Assembly (NCBI GenBank): GCA_030407005.1
Contig: JAUDYN010000004.1
Location: 1,054,001-1,118,000 of the forward strand
DNA length: 64,000 bases
From: Desarmillaria ectypa
Taxonomy: Eukaryota > Basidiomycota > Agaricomycetes > Agaricales > Physalacriaceae
Direction of reading: 5' to 3'
A model generated the notes under the pieces. That model was not told the origin of the DNA. It did not search any database and worked only from the letters and a program-made list of their open reading frames with translations. The position numbers and the translations under genes are program-made. The first letter of the stretch is position 1. Every line of letters begins with the position of its first letter. Below are positions 33,883-46,753 of the stretch, piece by piece.

Positions 33883-36800
33883 TTAGATGTCCCAGTCTTC
33901 TAGAGTAAATGCGATGACGCCGAATGTGGCGGCAGCGTCTCCTGTCCCTCCTGCAAGGCTCTCGGCTCCTCTTCGCACGAAGCGCACAAGGGCATCCAGC
34001 TCTGAGGACATCTTGTCCAGTCGTACCACCCCATCATCCATAGAAGAAGATATCGTCGAAGCCCCTACAGAAAAGGACGACTCTGGTACCACGGCATCCT
34101 CGAATTCCTCGTCAGAATCAGAACTGTCACTGCCATCTTCCATAAACTGGGAAAAGCCGATTACATCCCTGTGTGCACGCTTCTGTGCACGCGTTCGTCG
34201 ACGCTTCGTGATGAGGGAGTGTCGTGAGATATCATGGGTGGTAGTGTCTCCTGCAAAGGCTACAAACATTTCGCTGAAGTGCAGGGACATATCCAATATA
34301 GATATGATCGTGCGATGAAGTGCTGTTGTCTATGGAAACGTTAGCTTCGGCAGCAGTTTAGGACTACAAACTGACATTGCCTTGCAAGAGGCATCGCCCT
34401 TGCAGTTTATCCAGACTGGCAGGTGTGTGTGAATTCAAGGAACGTTTCTCATTGTGATACAACGTACTGCTCGTCATGTAAACGTATCATCTCGTCCATC
34501 GACTTTGCGGCGCGTACTGCCTCGTGGAATTTGAGAATGCGGACATGAATGACCTACGTATCGGAATGTCATCGGAAGAATTAAGAGCCAGCAAGTTGGA
34601 ACGTACGTAGGTCGTCAAGAAATTGAGAAGGGCGCTTTCGTTGGTCTGGTCAGTGATCGTACAGCTTTATGACATAAACAAAGGAGACACTTACTTCACA
34701 AACCAACTCAGTCGACTCCGTATCGCATAGAAAGCCTTAAGCTCGTTTCCCACTTTCCTATTATCGCCGCGCACGAGAATCCTTTCCAGCACGTTCTTTG
34801 CCCGTTTGATCTGCAAGAGAAAGACGAATATTTCTCCGTATACCTGAAGGGTTCTGGGCGTGAAGATGTACGTCAACGGGAATGGCACCGCGTATTCCAA
34901 GAGAAGACCATCAAGGGCCTTAACAGTCTTTGCGGCAACCTTTTCTCGGTTGCCACGGTACGAAAATCGTACCAGTGACAATTGAACCCATTCTTTCGCA
35001 CCAACATGAGTTCCAGCTTCTACCACATCGTTGAAGGTAGCATTGAGGAAGTGGAAGTCGCTCCAATGCTGTTGAGTGTCCATCTAATAAGACGAAGATT
35101 AGACGCCCACCCCTGAAAGGACAGAGGTACGTACTTTAGCGTAAAGGCCGTCACAGAAATGGCTCATGGCATCGCCTTTTATCATCAAAAAAAGATTTTC
35201 GATGGTTTCCAAGTGTCTCCACAGATCACACTCCTCCACTATAGCGTTTAATAACCAGGATCCCGTTATGAGGCAGTAAGGCGCTAGCTCATCATGAATA
35301 AGACTGGACAATGTGTCGATGGACACCGAGAACAGTCCCTGTGCTTCGTCCTGTCCTGTTTCCCTTGCCACAAGAGCAGCAAGCGGTTGCCAGTTCCACT
35401 GAATGGATTGATCCTGAGGTGTGTTAATACCAAGGGCCTTCAACAGCCCTACAGCCTTACCAGACCCCAGAACAGGCTCGGCAATGTGCCGGAAGAACGT
35501 CGGTATGCCCCTCCTACTGCTGTCTTCTTCATCTTCATACCTCAATGTATACCCTTCAGCCCAATAATCTGGGTCTAACAGCCCTACACCAAACGCTCCT
35601 GATCCAAGCCCGTTACTTTCGATGAAGAATTCATCATCCAAATCATCGACATCGCCCACGCCCATACCATCCTTTAGCCACCGTCCCACCATTTCCCATA
35701 ATGGCTCTGCACTCCTGATGAACACCCTCATGACCACACCGGCCGCTATCCGTTCACCTCTCTCCAAGTATTTCTGTATCGCGACGAAGAGCTGGTCCAA
35801 CAGTGATGCCGTTACTGTAGACGGTGAAGCCTTGGCGGAATAGTCGTCTCCAAATACTGTTCGTACTACGTCCAGCAAGACAAAGAATGACCCGCCAGAT
35901 GTGTCTCGAATCTGCATTTCTAGGGAGAGCAAGCTTACAACCAAGCCACCATCAGAAGACACGCCGTTCGTTGCCTTGCATATCGCCTCCTCTTTACTGG
36001 CACACCAAGTATCCCACAGACGTATCTCTGAATCCAAGGCATCAGCAAAAGCTTCAAGTGTTCGTGTCTTGGACTTTGAACCGCTGGGCGTCTTGAAGAC
36101 GTGGCTGATGAAGTCACGAAGATGCTGGACAGCGGTGCATGGACCAGCCAAAGTCGTTAATATTGATGCTTGAGATGCCAGAGACAGGTGGAGAAGTCGA
36201 GGAGTAGTCACGGACGTTCGGTACTCTCCATGTCGTCGTTGAAGCATTATGTTATCGCGTCCTTGCAATGCAAATAGTACTTCTCGTACAGCATCATGCT
36301 CATAGATATATCGCTTTCCGAATGTGTGAGCGCGGAAGAAAACATGACGGTCCATTACTCACATCTTGAATATGTGCCAACTCTGTCGGTAGACCTAGTC
36401 CATCTCTGCCTAGGACATTCTGTAATGTAGGCCCTGCTCTCGGGTGAGCACTTTCGTGAACACAGCAAAAGGAGAAGTGATATACCTAAAGTACCTGCAT
36501 CACCTATGTCAAACCTTGTTCTGGTGCCTTCAATGGGTATCTTCCACTCGGTTCGCCAGTACTGTCGCGATTGCAACTCCTCCACATCTTTACGATGAGA
36601 TATCGATACCCGCACGTCGTGCGTAGGCTTGTCGATAGGCGGCGAAGGCGAAGGCGAAGGCGATCGAGGAGGAGTAGGCAGCGACTCTGACGAATCATCG
36701 AGGTCCAAGTCGTCTAAGTCCAGCGACAATACTGAGGAAACATCGCTTTGTGAATCGGGCTCACGCAAATTCTTGACACTTCCTGGTGGCAAACCGTAAA

Positions 36801-37644
36801 CACCTTCCCAATGCTCGCCTTCAAAGGGTTCCTCTTCGAGTATTTTCTTCCATGTCAGAGTTTCGGGTTCTTTGCGAGTCTCCGTCAGTGAAATAAGGTA
36901 TGCTGACGCATGAGCGAGGGTTCCTTCAGTGGGTGGACTAGCTAGAGCGAGCTAAAAGAGTTTCGACAAATGAGATGTAGATATTTTGGTGACGCCTTAC
37001 TAGTAATTGAAGGTGTGAAGGTACATGAACAGGCTGCTTCACAGTTAATGCTCAGTCGCTAAGGTAGAGACAGACGCCACACCTTGATTTCTTCATCTAA
37101 ATCATGGCCCTTCTCTACCTGTGCTTTCAAAAACCTGTGTAATACCTGAAGAGCATCTGCGAGAGCGTCTCGGGACTGAATTCGCGCTTTCTGGACGTGT
37201 CTGAAAGAAACATTTAGAAACAAATAGGCAAGACTTGAGCCATTCTGACCCACGAATCATCCTATCCACTTCCTCCTCACCAAGGGTAATACCAGCTTTG
37301 TTGAGAGTCATGCCCTCTGCACTTAATGAGCGCGTTGCATACGCGACTTGTTCCCGGAATTCGTCCTGATCTGCATCACCAACTACTCCTCGTACGAGGT
37401 CCTCGCATAGCCCGGTAAGCCTCTGGTAGTTCGCACGAGCAAGTCGAGATTGTGGACGCTGTGTGAGACGAGAATTGGGCCGAACAGACGCGCCGGAAGC
37501 AGGACGCGGAACGACAGTGGTTGCACTGGCAGGAGGTCGCGTTGATAGGCTCGACGTCGGTCGGCTCGGTGGCTGACGTCGAGACACACTAGACGGGGGC
37601 CGTGGTGGACGATGAGAAGATTCTGTGCTGGCTGATGGATGCAT
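33883..37644 (-). CDS. gamma-tubulin complex component, Spc97/Spc98 family (GCP5/6-like)
   Basis: Subunit of the gamma-tubulin ring complex that nucleates microtubules at the spindle pole body. I start it at the ATG at 37642-37644 (MHPSASTESSHRPPRP), a Pro/Ser/Arg-rich N-terminus, followed by YQRLTGLCEDLVRGVVG. The long central exon begins near 36355 and contains the GRIP1-type part: GEYRTSVTTPRLLHLSLASQ, LRDFISHVFKT, LLDVVRTVFG, RVFIRSAEPLWEMVGRWLKD and the acidic loop DDLDDEFFIE. The C-terminal GRIP2-type part has VSIDTLSSLIHDELAPYCLI, LENLFLM-like IENLFLMIKGDAMSHFCDGL, LLLEYAVPFPLTYIFTP, YGEIFVFLLQIKRAKNVLER, and RLHDEHL..-type helices ending in an acidic tail and stop 33883-33885. About eight exons. 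Length near 1,000 residues fits GCP5/6 more than GCP2/3. It converges with the vWA gene with only 69 bp between stops. Confidence 0.82.
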
Positions 37645-38047
37645 GGTGGTCACTGTCGAAACCCTGAACTAGGGTCTAAAGAATTTCAATATCCATGATC
37701 CTCGGACGCCGCGGGTAAGTAACTAAGTACTTAACACATTGTAATGCCATTATTACTTTCATCGCACGCAAACGATTTTTTGAGCGTCCACGGCAAAGTT
37801 CCATGTTGCATAACACCATAATTTAGCATGCAGAGAAATGACAACATCAAAAAAAAGGTCCTTACTGCTACTTACTGTATGTAGGAATGATGGTAGCTGA
37901 ACAAAACATATGGAACCAGGTATCGAGCGAATCCAAAGAACAGCATGGAGATAGAAGGAGGAGGAGACATATTATACGATGGCCCCAAGCAAATACAGTA
38001 GAACGAGAGCATCCAACGAAATAAACAAATAATAAATGGGGTGACCT
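37645..38047. other. intergenic, GCP gene 5' side
   Basis: About 400 bp; should hold the promoter of the gamma-tubulin-complex gene and the 3' UTR of the DUF2433-RRM gene. No coding or repeat signal seen. Confidence 0.4.
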
Positions 38048-40162
38048 TTACTCCGCCCTATCCTCCGACTTCTTCTCACTGTCACGTCTGGTCAGCCCGG
38101 CAGCGGCAAAGCCTCGAGCTGCGAAGCCTCCACCTCTGCCTCGTCCGCCACTTCCCCGTCCCCGATGAGAAGCGCCCTCACTGTGACGCGTCTCTTTGTC
38201 CGTTGCCTGCTTAACCTCAGGTATGGTATCCTTCAGTTTCTGTTGGACTCCCATCAGAATCGTCCTCGCATATTAGTCAACCCAGCTCACCTCTGCATGC
38301 TTCTCCAAGCCTGCCTTCATAGCTTCTTCGTCCCCAAACTCAATATAGGCGATCTTTTGCATCCTGTTGTTGAACTTTCCCACTGGGAATGTTATGCGAG
38401 TGATCTAAGAAAACGAGATGTCAAGCCAAGGGGTGAAACCCAAATGTTGTTGGACGTACGCCATCTTTGGCATCACCAAAGAAATCTCTCACTTCGGTGT
38501 CAGTAGCAGGTATGGTAAGGCGCATGAATATTGTCCAGGGGTTGCGTTGAGGCTTGTTTCGTTGTGGTGTACGAGTACCCGAGGACTCTGTTGCCGGAGA
38601 CTTGATGAGATCGTCATTCGGCGCAGGTGTTGAAGGCTTTTGGGGAGCCGGAGACGCTGCTTTCGCCAGTGGTGGTGCAGGGGACGCCGGGACAGGAGAT
38701 GCAGCTGAAGACTTGTCTCTCTCCTTTTCCTTTTCCTTTCGTTCCCGTTTCTCCTTCTTCTTTTTGTCGGGCTTTGAGTCAGCCACTGGGCTTGCCGCCG
38801 TTGCCGGCTCGACCTCGCCCTTGGCTTGAGACTGGGGTTGGGGTGGAGGTGGAGTGGATTTATTCGCAGGTGGAACAGGGGTCGCTGCCTTCGTTGGCGG
38901 CTGGCTGCTGACAGGGTTAGGGTGAGGGAGAGAAGAAACAGCAGATGTAGGTGTAGGCGCAACGCGTCTATATGCGTAGTTGAAGCCTGCAAAAGTTAAT
39001 AAGCGGCAAGGATGAAGAGTAGAAGGCCCTTACCTTGACTCTTCAACTCTGCACTGACTCGTCCGTCCTTGATGTCCAGGATCAAAGCACCATATGCGGC
39101 ATCGCACAAATTCCAATTCCAACAATTCTTCCAGGCGGCCTCTTCAGTGTTCTGGAGTGGTAGCGGGATCTTCTCCACGACGCTAAGGGCCTTATCCAGA
39201 AGGACACGTTGGTTATCATCAATGACAGCGTCAACCTGTGTCTTGACACTCTCCCAGACCTTGTCGAACTGCTCCTTGCCACTTATTAGCTTGTGCCGGA
39301 AAGCTTCAAAGTCTGGCTGGATGCTGAACTCGTTGTAGGAAGTGGCGTAACGGAAGTGTAATCCGGCAGAGATGGTCAGATCTGCCCTGAGAACGAGCGC
39401 CAACTGAGAAAGGATACCTTCACGTCCAGGACTTGCATGAGAAACGAGCAGACGAGTCTCTGTCGTATCGAATACGCGCTGAGCTGTGTCAACAAGTTGT
39501 CCAATTTGCAGAGCTGTTGTCCACATTGTACCCTGTCCACCTGCAATAGTAGCATTTCCATCTCCATTGTCAAACATTTTGTGCGGTACAAGAGCACCGC
39601 CAAGTGCAAGAAGACGCAATTTGACGCCACCGACATCGATGCAACGGGTAGTGGCCTCGTCAAGTACATGTAAATTGGGGACGGAATAGGTACCAAGACG
39701 TATCTTTTCGAGTACAAGCACATCCTCACATGCGCCCCAGGTGGTATAGACTGGAACGGAAAGCTGTATTTGACCAGCAAGAAGAAGAGGGAATTCCGAG
39801 AGGAGCGACACGGTGACTGTCGAACGGAGAAGAGATGGAGGGTTGTTATTGTTGATTAAGTGGCTACGCTGGGGAGCGGGAATCAGAGGGGAGTAGGTAG
39901 TAAGATGCCGCAACGTCCTGTCGTTGATCCTGTCGAGACTTGTGGCCTCGAAGAAACCAAAGTCGCCGGTGTGAATGATGGCAATGGCCTGATTCTCACG
40001 AGCAAGGTCATTGAGGGCCGAAAGACGGCCCCGAATGTCTGCAATGCAGAGAATCCGACCATGGGCGGTGTCAAGGACGGTTGTCTGGGTGTCGACGCGC
40101 GCTACCGCGGCGGTGGACGACGACAAAGGGTTCGAGCTCGTTGGGGGGCGCGGCGAAGTCAT
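38048..40162 (-). CDS. DUF2433 (metallophosphoesterase-like) protein with C-terminal RRM and RGG tail
   Basis: Fungal protein with an N-terminal calcineurin-like phosphoesterase fold (DUF2433) and a C-terminal RNA-recognition motif. From ATG 40160-40162 one long exon reads GRILCIADIRGRLSALNDLA, AIIHTGDFGFFEATSLDRIN, VPVYTTWGACEDVLVLEKI, RLLALGGALVPHKMFDN and LLVSHASPGREGILSQLALV. These are phosphoesterase-like motifs, but the usual GDxxD and GNH sets are changed (GDFGF; TWGACED), so catalysis is uncertain. A second part has a Pro/Ala/Lys linker and an RRM: NPWTIFMRLTIPATDTEVRD, FFGDAKDG, ITRITFPVGKFNNRMQKIAY, IEFGDEEAMKAGLEKH. The tail is RGRGSGGRGRGGG-rich, ending DRAE with a stop at 38048-38050. 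It may act on RNA or RNPs; this is inference from the domains. Confidence 0.8.
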
Positions 40163-41587
40163 GGCGGAAGCTGAAAGGAAAAAATATTACGACTTTCCCA
40201 CGCCCTTTGTCTCTTGTCTCTTCCTCGTCAGATAAACCTTTTTCGTTAGAAAATACTTGAACAATCAACGTATTACTATTAACAAATATATTTGCAACTC
40301 TCCAGTCATACGTTCGTTTCTAAAACCACCCATCAATTACTTTGCTGAAAAGTTTAGAAGCATGTGGAATAGTGAGAGTGAACATGAAGGGCAAACGACT
40401 GGAGATTGATACTTATAAGGGTATGAAGTAGGTGGTACGTTAAGGCACATCCCTATGGTGTTGCAATGTTGATGGAAGGTCAGCAGCGCAGGACCACACC
40501 GTCACTTTATACAATATGAACTTGCTAGAAGATTCATTGTGTGAGTAACATTTATCAAAGATATCGATACACATGTGCCCATGCAGGCGATGAAAGTGAC
40601 TAGGCCATTGCGAAGACTCGAACGAAAAAAGCGTCTAGCCCGATGTACAATCTCGGACGGCATTACAGCCACAGAGCGGCTCTCTTGAGCTCGTCTCAAT
40701 GAGGATTCAAGGAGGTAACACTGAATACTCTGATGCAGCACGATGTGGACGGCCACTGCGTAAGCTCCGTCAAATGTTTACCACTAAATCATAATCATAA
40801 TCAATGCAAATTAATTATCATAATAATACCAGTCTAGCTTAAAATATCGTCGATGGGAATCGCTGATTTATATTTATTTTAACTCCCAGATAACAACTTT
40901 CGAGGGCATCATCCAGTTTGTGGTTTGCAAACACATGCCAAAAGTTCCCTTTGACTGTAAATCGAGGAACCTCAAATTTCTGTTCAGGAGCACCGTCGGG
41001 TAGTATAAACTTCTCTTCCCTTCTGAAGGGGATAAGTAGTCTTGTTTTCTGATCACAGGTCTCAGGGATCTGTTTTGTTATCATCGTTTCGGTTCCCCAT
41101 ATTGATCAGACCCCAATTTTGATGCCACTGTTGACAACCGTGGACAAAGAATGTAGATTCTACAAGTTACAGTGGCGGGACCATGTACTCCCGTAGAGTG
41201 GGGATACATGTTTGTTATCTGATATATAGCTGGGGGGATATAAGTAATATATCTGCACTGCGTTCCTTCTCTGGCATCGGTGGTGACAAGCATAAGTCCA
41301 AGTAAAAGCAAAGGGCAGGAGAAAAACATGCGATGATAAAAACCATCAGAATGACCCTCTCAAAATCAGATATTCCCCCCATAAATTAGTTCCATTTGTG
41401 GGAGATGTTCAAGCGTGACATTGTGTAAGGTAAGAGAGTATCATACAAGAGTGAATGGGGATGTGTATTGTACAGAAATGATATGTAGCGTCTAGATATG
41501 CAGAGAGCAGTTACAACAGGGGTTATATGCGACAAGGTATGACGACAACAAATACGCAGAACGAATAAACAGAAACAAGATAAACCG
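40163..41587. other. 1.4-kb intergenic region with a doubtful small ORF
   Basis: Promoter of the DUF2433-RRM gene and 3' side of MED13. AT-rich around 40790-40870. Two short minus-strand frames (40839-41084 and 41081-41329) are treated separately; nothing else recognised. Confidence 0.4.
41081..41329 (-). CDS. possible small secreted protein (doubtful)
   Basis: An ATG at 41327-41329 opens MFFSCPLLLLGLMLVTTDAR, a good signal-peptide shape with a likely cleavage after TDA, then about 60 residues with three cysteines. A second frame, ATG 41082-41084, overlaps its end and continues 81 residues (with KGNFWHVFANHKLDDAL) to 40839. The two could be exons of one small secreted protein joined by an intron near 41090-41130, or unrelated chance frames. 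No family is recognised. Confidence 0.25.
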   Translation of the reverse strand: MFFSCPLLLLGLMLVTTDAREGTQCRYITYIPPAIYQITNMYPHSTGVHGPATVTCRIYILCPRLSTVASKLGSDQYGEPKR

Positions 41588-44500
41588 TCATTCAGGCGTG
41601 TCCATAGAACCGCCGGACATAACCGCTGTTCTCATCGTCTCCACAGCACCCAGATGAGAAGGCAAAATAGGATTAGCACCCCTCATGCGCCATTTCAACG
41701 AAGAAAGGACCGAAAGCGCGTAGTACGAATGGGTGATATCGTGGAGCAGCTGGTTGTAGTCTGACGCAGGGTACGAACACCCCACTGATCGAATCATATG
41801 CAATAAGTGAATATGTAGCATGGTCGTAGTAGCGAGAGTCGTAGAAGAGGGTACCCGAATGAGCGTCGAGCTCGCATGCGGGATGAGAGGCAATACATGG
41901 GGGAGATTGCTATGATCATGTTCAATAGAAGGGCCCTGAGGGTGAGCCTCCTCTCCGCCATGCCACGGCGAAGGGTCTGAAATATATCCAAGATCCAAAC
42001 CCATATCGCCAAGCGTCGGGGGAACGGAAACGGGAAGTGGGGATTGTTGGAACAGAGCGTACGTGCTGAATGAGACGTCAACGAAGACAGGATGTGAATT
42101 GTTCTTGAAGGGCTTGGACGATGGCACAGATGCTGAACGACCTACACTTTTTAACGAAGGAGGCGCAGGCTTGGGTGCGTCAAATTCAGGGCGAGAAGTG
42201 AACATCCAAGGTGTCGAGGGCTCTACAGCAACAACGGACACATGAACCGGGACCATTTCTGTATCATTTTCAAGATGCCTTGTCCATGCTAAAAGAGAAC
42301 AGCTGTCAGTAAAGTCCCTAGAAATCAGCAAACATTTACCATCTAATTCGGCCTCTCCCATGGAGCCTAATTTAGCAATGACGATTCTCCACTCTATATT
42401 CGCCTTCTTGGCGAAACGTGCAGTGAAGTCCCACACTTTGTGGACCAAAAACGTCATCTCATCAGCTTCACCTTCATTAACTTCACCTCCTCCCTTGCTC
42501 GTCAGCCATACTCCGAGATCATGTCCATCGCCTCTTTGATCATTACATGACGCAAAAATCCATTTACCGCAGTCGCTTACCCCATATCCCACATGCAGAA
42601 AGGTGCCTTTGTCCATGACTCCTAGGATCATGGCAGCAGCATCTGCTTTGAGGCCACTATAGACTACCTTGGATTCCTCGGGGGTCCTTGCAAGAACAAA
42701 CGCAGGGTCCTCCAGAAATTTCGTCATCTCTCCTGCTGAAGATAACTTCCTTGACATAGATCGAACAACAGGAACTAGTATACGGTCATATACGGAACCG
42801 CACAATTCCTCGAGATGGGAGTTTGACTCGGAGTAAAGAATTTGTTCTGGGATGAAGTGAAAGAGTATTTGGGGATGGGAGGTGAAAGCCTTGCGCACGA
42901 CGGAGAAAAATTGTCGCAGGGTAGGCGAGAGCAAGGTCATCATGGTTATTGAAGTAACGATAAAGACAACGATGCTTGTCCTTGGAGGTGGAGAGGATGA
43001 TCCAGTGATAAACGCATCTAAATGAAAAGTCAAAAAATGAACAACACCATAAACATTCACTTACCCAAAGTTTTCCGCAAGGATGATTCGTAGCGGATTG
43101 GTACGATACCATTCATGTCCTGCTCGCAAAACTGGCTTTGGCCAAACGAAACCTTGCCGAAGTGTTTTCCCTGAGAAGCAATGAGACGGTGAGCTGCACA
43201 TATACAAGATTATACTTTACCTCATAGACGGTCCTGAGATTAATCAGCCACTCGCTGACCTTATCAGACATTTGTTCTTGAACACTGTCAAATACAACGA
43301 ATGCTTGAATGTTTTTTTTTCCACTTCTAGGACCTAGGCCGAGCTTATCCCAGAACCGCAGTGCAGGCGGCGATAACTGTATCACAGCATCCCCTTTCCC
43401 TACTAACAACATAGGTGCTTCGAGTTTCTCGAGTTTCGATTCCACTCTGTTGCCTATACCAGATGATCCCGCTGTCCACAATAAGTTTCCAGCGCAACCC
43501 AAAAGTGCAAACAACTGACCTAAGCCGAATAGTTTTTCCACCTGTACTGGAGCATTGATATCTGGCACAGCTGAGAACAGACGACTGACAACCTGAACGT
43601 CTTTCTCCCAAAGAAATCGGCCGATGCCTCCAGGATTTCCTTTTGCATTCACTCCATCCCATACTGCTGCCCAAACACTGTTTTCGACAATCTCTTTCCC
43701 TAAACTCTCGGCGGCGGCCTGCAATGACTTTCCTTTCCCGACCCTACCAGGGGATACAGGGGTTGGAACAGACGATACGCCTGTGCCTACGCCGCTACTG
43801 CCGCCGACAACACCAGACCTCAAGGGAGCGCTAAGTGGAAGCATGACCTCGTGCCGAAAGTGCATGGGAAGCAGGGCTGGACCCATCGGTATCCACGCAG
43901 GCAGCGGTGTACAAGGCCTCTCACCCTCTGTATCATCCACGCTCTCTTCTTCTCCACCGCTTTCCATATCTTCATCGCTGTCATCTGTCCCATCCGAATC
44001 TTCCTCTGGCTCAGGATTACCCTCCCGCCACTCTGCTTCCCAGTCATCTCCCTCAGGCTCATCGATACTCTTTGCTCTCCTCAGAGCTAGCCTTTTGACC
44101 ACACTCAGCCGAGGATCGGTCACTTTCTCATACCGTTTCCGCCATCCTTCCGCCCGGCCCGGAGAAGAAGAGAATTTACCCATGTTATACTTGCCGTCCG
44201 TCGCGCGGTAGCTGTCTGCAAAAGGGATCGCATCCCATAGACCACCAGCAGGATCGACCTTCATCTGTACCTTTATATCATCGACGCGAAAGTTTAACTC
44301 GGATTCTGCTGGCGGAGATGGTAAACCGGTGCCGACATCTGGCGTCGGTTCGATCTCCCAGTGTGGTTCCTCTAGCGGTGCCGCCGGTGTCAAACCGGTC
44401 ACGGCAGGCATGGGAGGGGGAGCAGGCTTATCGTCAAAAAAGCTGAAATCGTCCTCCGTGAAATCGGCTTCAAAGTCCATCATGCCTATGCCCATGCCTC

Positions 44501-46053
44501 TATCTCCAGCATTACTGACATTGACAGTGTCACCCAAGCCACTCATCCAGTCCTCCATATCCATCCAGTTAGAGTTGAACGGTTCATACGAAGGCTGTGA
44601 AGGAGCCGGATTAGGCTGTGGATCGACATCCATCGGTGCAGAAGCTGGAACTGTCGGCGAAACATGATCCGAAGGTGGAGGCACCATCAAGTTTGTTTGA
44701 GGGGGAGAAGGATAGAAATCAAGTATCTGTTGTTGTTGTGCTTGCTGCTGCTGCGTCTGCTGCTGCTGCTGCTGCTGCTGTAATTGCACTTGCTGTTGCA
44801 CATATAGATGCGGGACCTGAGTCGACGGAGGTTGCGCTACACTCGTGCCCACTCCTTCTCTCTCTCGCTTGAGCCGCTCTCGTTCACGTTCGCGTTCCTT
44901 TGCAACTGCATCGACATAGCCACCTATTTCCTTGGCTACTCGGTTGATATCTCGGCTCTTGGAGATCGTAAGCGTTCGAAACGCGCTTACGGACGTGGGA
45001 CTGGAAACCGATAGGAAAGGTAGAGATGGGGTTGACTGCGGAGAAGACTGTAAGGTAGCTGGTAAGGTCGGGATATGGGATAGAGATGAGATATTGGAGG
45101 ACAGTGATCGGACGCAAAGCGACGTCGGATAGATAACCATGACACCCTTATCTTCACCCTGCCTATTTTCGACACTGACCCAGGCAATGATGTAGGATTC
45201 AGGGTCCCAGGATGACACGCCCAGACCTTCAAAGCATTCCTTAAACTGTTTCGATAGAGCGGAACATGGGCCTTTATAAGGAGCGAGAAAATAGGCTGGA
45301 GTAGCATAGGGCAGCAGTAAGATAGGTGATCCTTGCGTCAAGGATGGTGTGACAGGAAGAAAGGATGTTGGGATGACAAGAGGGTGTATCAATAACCGGG
45401 ATGACGTTAAGTGGACTTGAAGATGACAGTACACGAGAGGCCTCAGAGTCCATTAGATAAATAAAGGGCAAATGCGTGGGAAACTTACCTCATAATGGCC
45501 CATGGCGCACTCCATTCATTTGAAGTCGTGGAATGAGCTATCAGAAAGCCCGAATTGAGACGACCAAGAACAGATGCATCGTGCGAGATATCATCAAGGA
45601 GACGGATTCGAACGGAATTTAAGAAATGAGATATGACGGTCCTCAAAGCCTTTACGGGGAACGTAGGAAAGACGATATCCTGGGGAGAGAACGAAGATGA
45701 TTCTACGACTGAGAAGGATGAGTATGCGTTGTCTTCACAACAGCAAAGCGCTCACCATTTAGGCCGTTGAAATCGAGATCATTAAACGAATCTAGCTGAA
45801 TTCCCCGTATAATCCGAAAAAGATATATGTAGGAAGTGACGGAAACATGAACACTCGAAAGCAAAGAATCCAGCAAAGAGGTCCCAGTATGTCGTGCTAC
45901 AATACGTCGTCGAAAGGTGTCAATGGTTGCTGGAGAAGGCGACGACGCTACCAGGTAGGCTACGTTGGATATCTCCTCGTTCGTTGTCGCAACATTGAGA
46001 GACATGGAGAGGGCAGACCGGCAATACGCGAACCACATTTCCTGCAGGTCCAT
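41588..46053 (-). CDS. MED13: Mediator subunit 13 (MED13/SSN2)
   Basis: Large subunit of the Mediator CDK8 kinase module, which represses or tunes RNA polymerase II transcription. The likely start is ATG 46051-46053 (MDLQEMWFAYCRSALSMSLN); an upstream exon is possible. The N-terminal domain has RLLDDISHDASVLGRLNSGF and PLVYCHLQVHLTSSRLLIHP. The middle holds a KRERE-rich helix, a Gln tract, and the characteristic DFEADFTEDDFSFFDDKPAP motif followed by an intrinsically disordered region. The C-terminal Argonaute/PIWI-like domain includes ASILTT-like PPPRTSIVVFIVTSITMMTL, SYGLKADAAAMILGVMDKG-type sequence, HVGYGVSDCGKWIFASCNDQ, RGDGHDLGVWL and the final STYALFQQSPLP..YISDPSPW. The stop is at 41588. 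About seven exons totalling roughly 1,400 residues. Confidence 0.92.
44729..44782. repeat. Gln-coding CTG/TTG repeat tract in MED13
   Basis: Plus-strand CTG/TTG triplets that read as a Gln-rich run on the coding minus strand, with a few other residues between. Candidate length polymorphism. Confidence 0.8.
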
Positions 46054-46753
46054 TTTTGGCAAGCTATTTCAAATTCACAAGGTCCGAGGAGAAGTCCGGC
46101 CGACGGACCCTGTTGCTTCATGCGACGTGCACGGCTAAAAGCAACTGACAATGAGCCATCCAAGTTCTTTCAACTTATTTTTTTCACTGCAGGTTTCATC
46201 TGCAGGAAGACGCTGCACAGGCACAATTGATTTTATGTTCCAGCTTCTAGACTATTCGAGCTTGCTCGCTCAATCTTGAGATTTCCTCAGCCGCTATCAA
46301 TTCCCACTATTGCTGGCCCTTTCAACATAATTCGCTATCTCCTTACACACTTATTGAGATGGTCATACCGTAAGAGCACAAGCCACCAGTCAAAGTTTTA
46401 ACTCATCTCCAAGTCAGCGGAGGCTTTTTCGGATTCTAGCCGTGATACAGGTCTCTATTTCTAGACGTTCATGGTGATTGGGCAATTGACCTTGGCGCCA
46501 CATCTGCAGGCTGTTACATGGGCAACGATTTCGTAAGGAGTGGTAATAGTAGTAACAGTCAATGTTGTACGAAACAAAGCCAATCACACGATCCTAAAAG
46601 ACCGAACACGAATCTCAGAAGGAAGTCTGTCATGATCCCACCGCAATTTGGGCAAAGTAAGAAATGAAAGACATTAGCGTGAGATATTTTCCCTTCACCC
46701 TATATCACCCCCATCTATCTGCAAGAAACATGAAATACAATATGTGAACTTCT
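46054..46753. other. 700-bp intergenic region upstream of MED13
   Basis: Holds the MED13 promoter and the MYND gene 3' UTR. An in-frame stop a few codons before the MED13 ATG argues that no coding exon joins directly. No other feature seen. Confidence 0.4.

Noticed and set aside
46359..46500. Possible small plus-strand gene with an ATG followed by GTAAGA
   Set aside because: No continuing frame after the putative intron and no homology.
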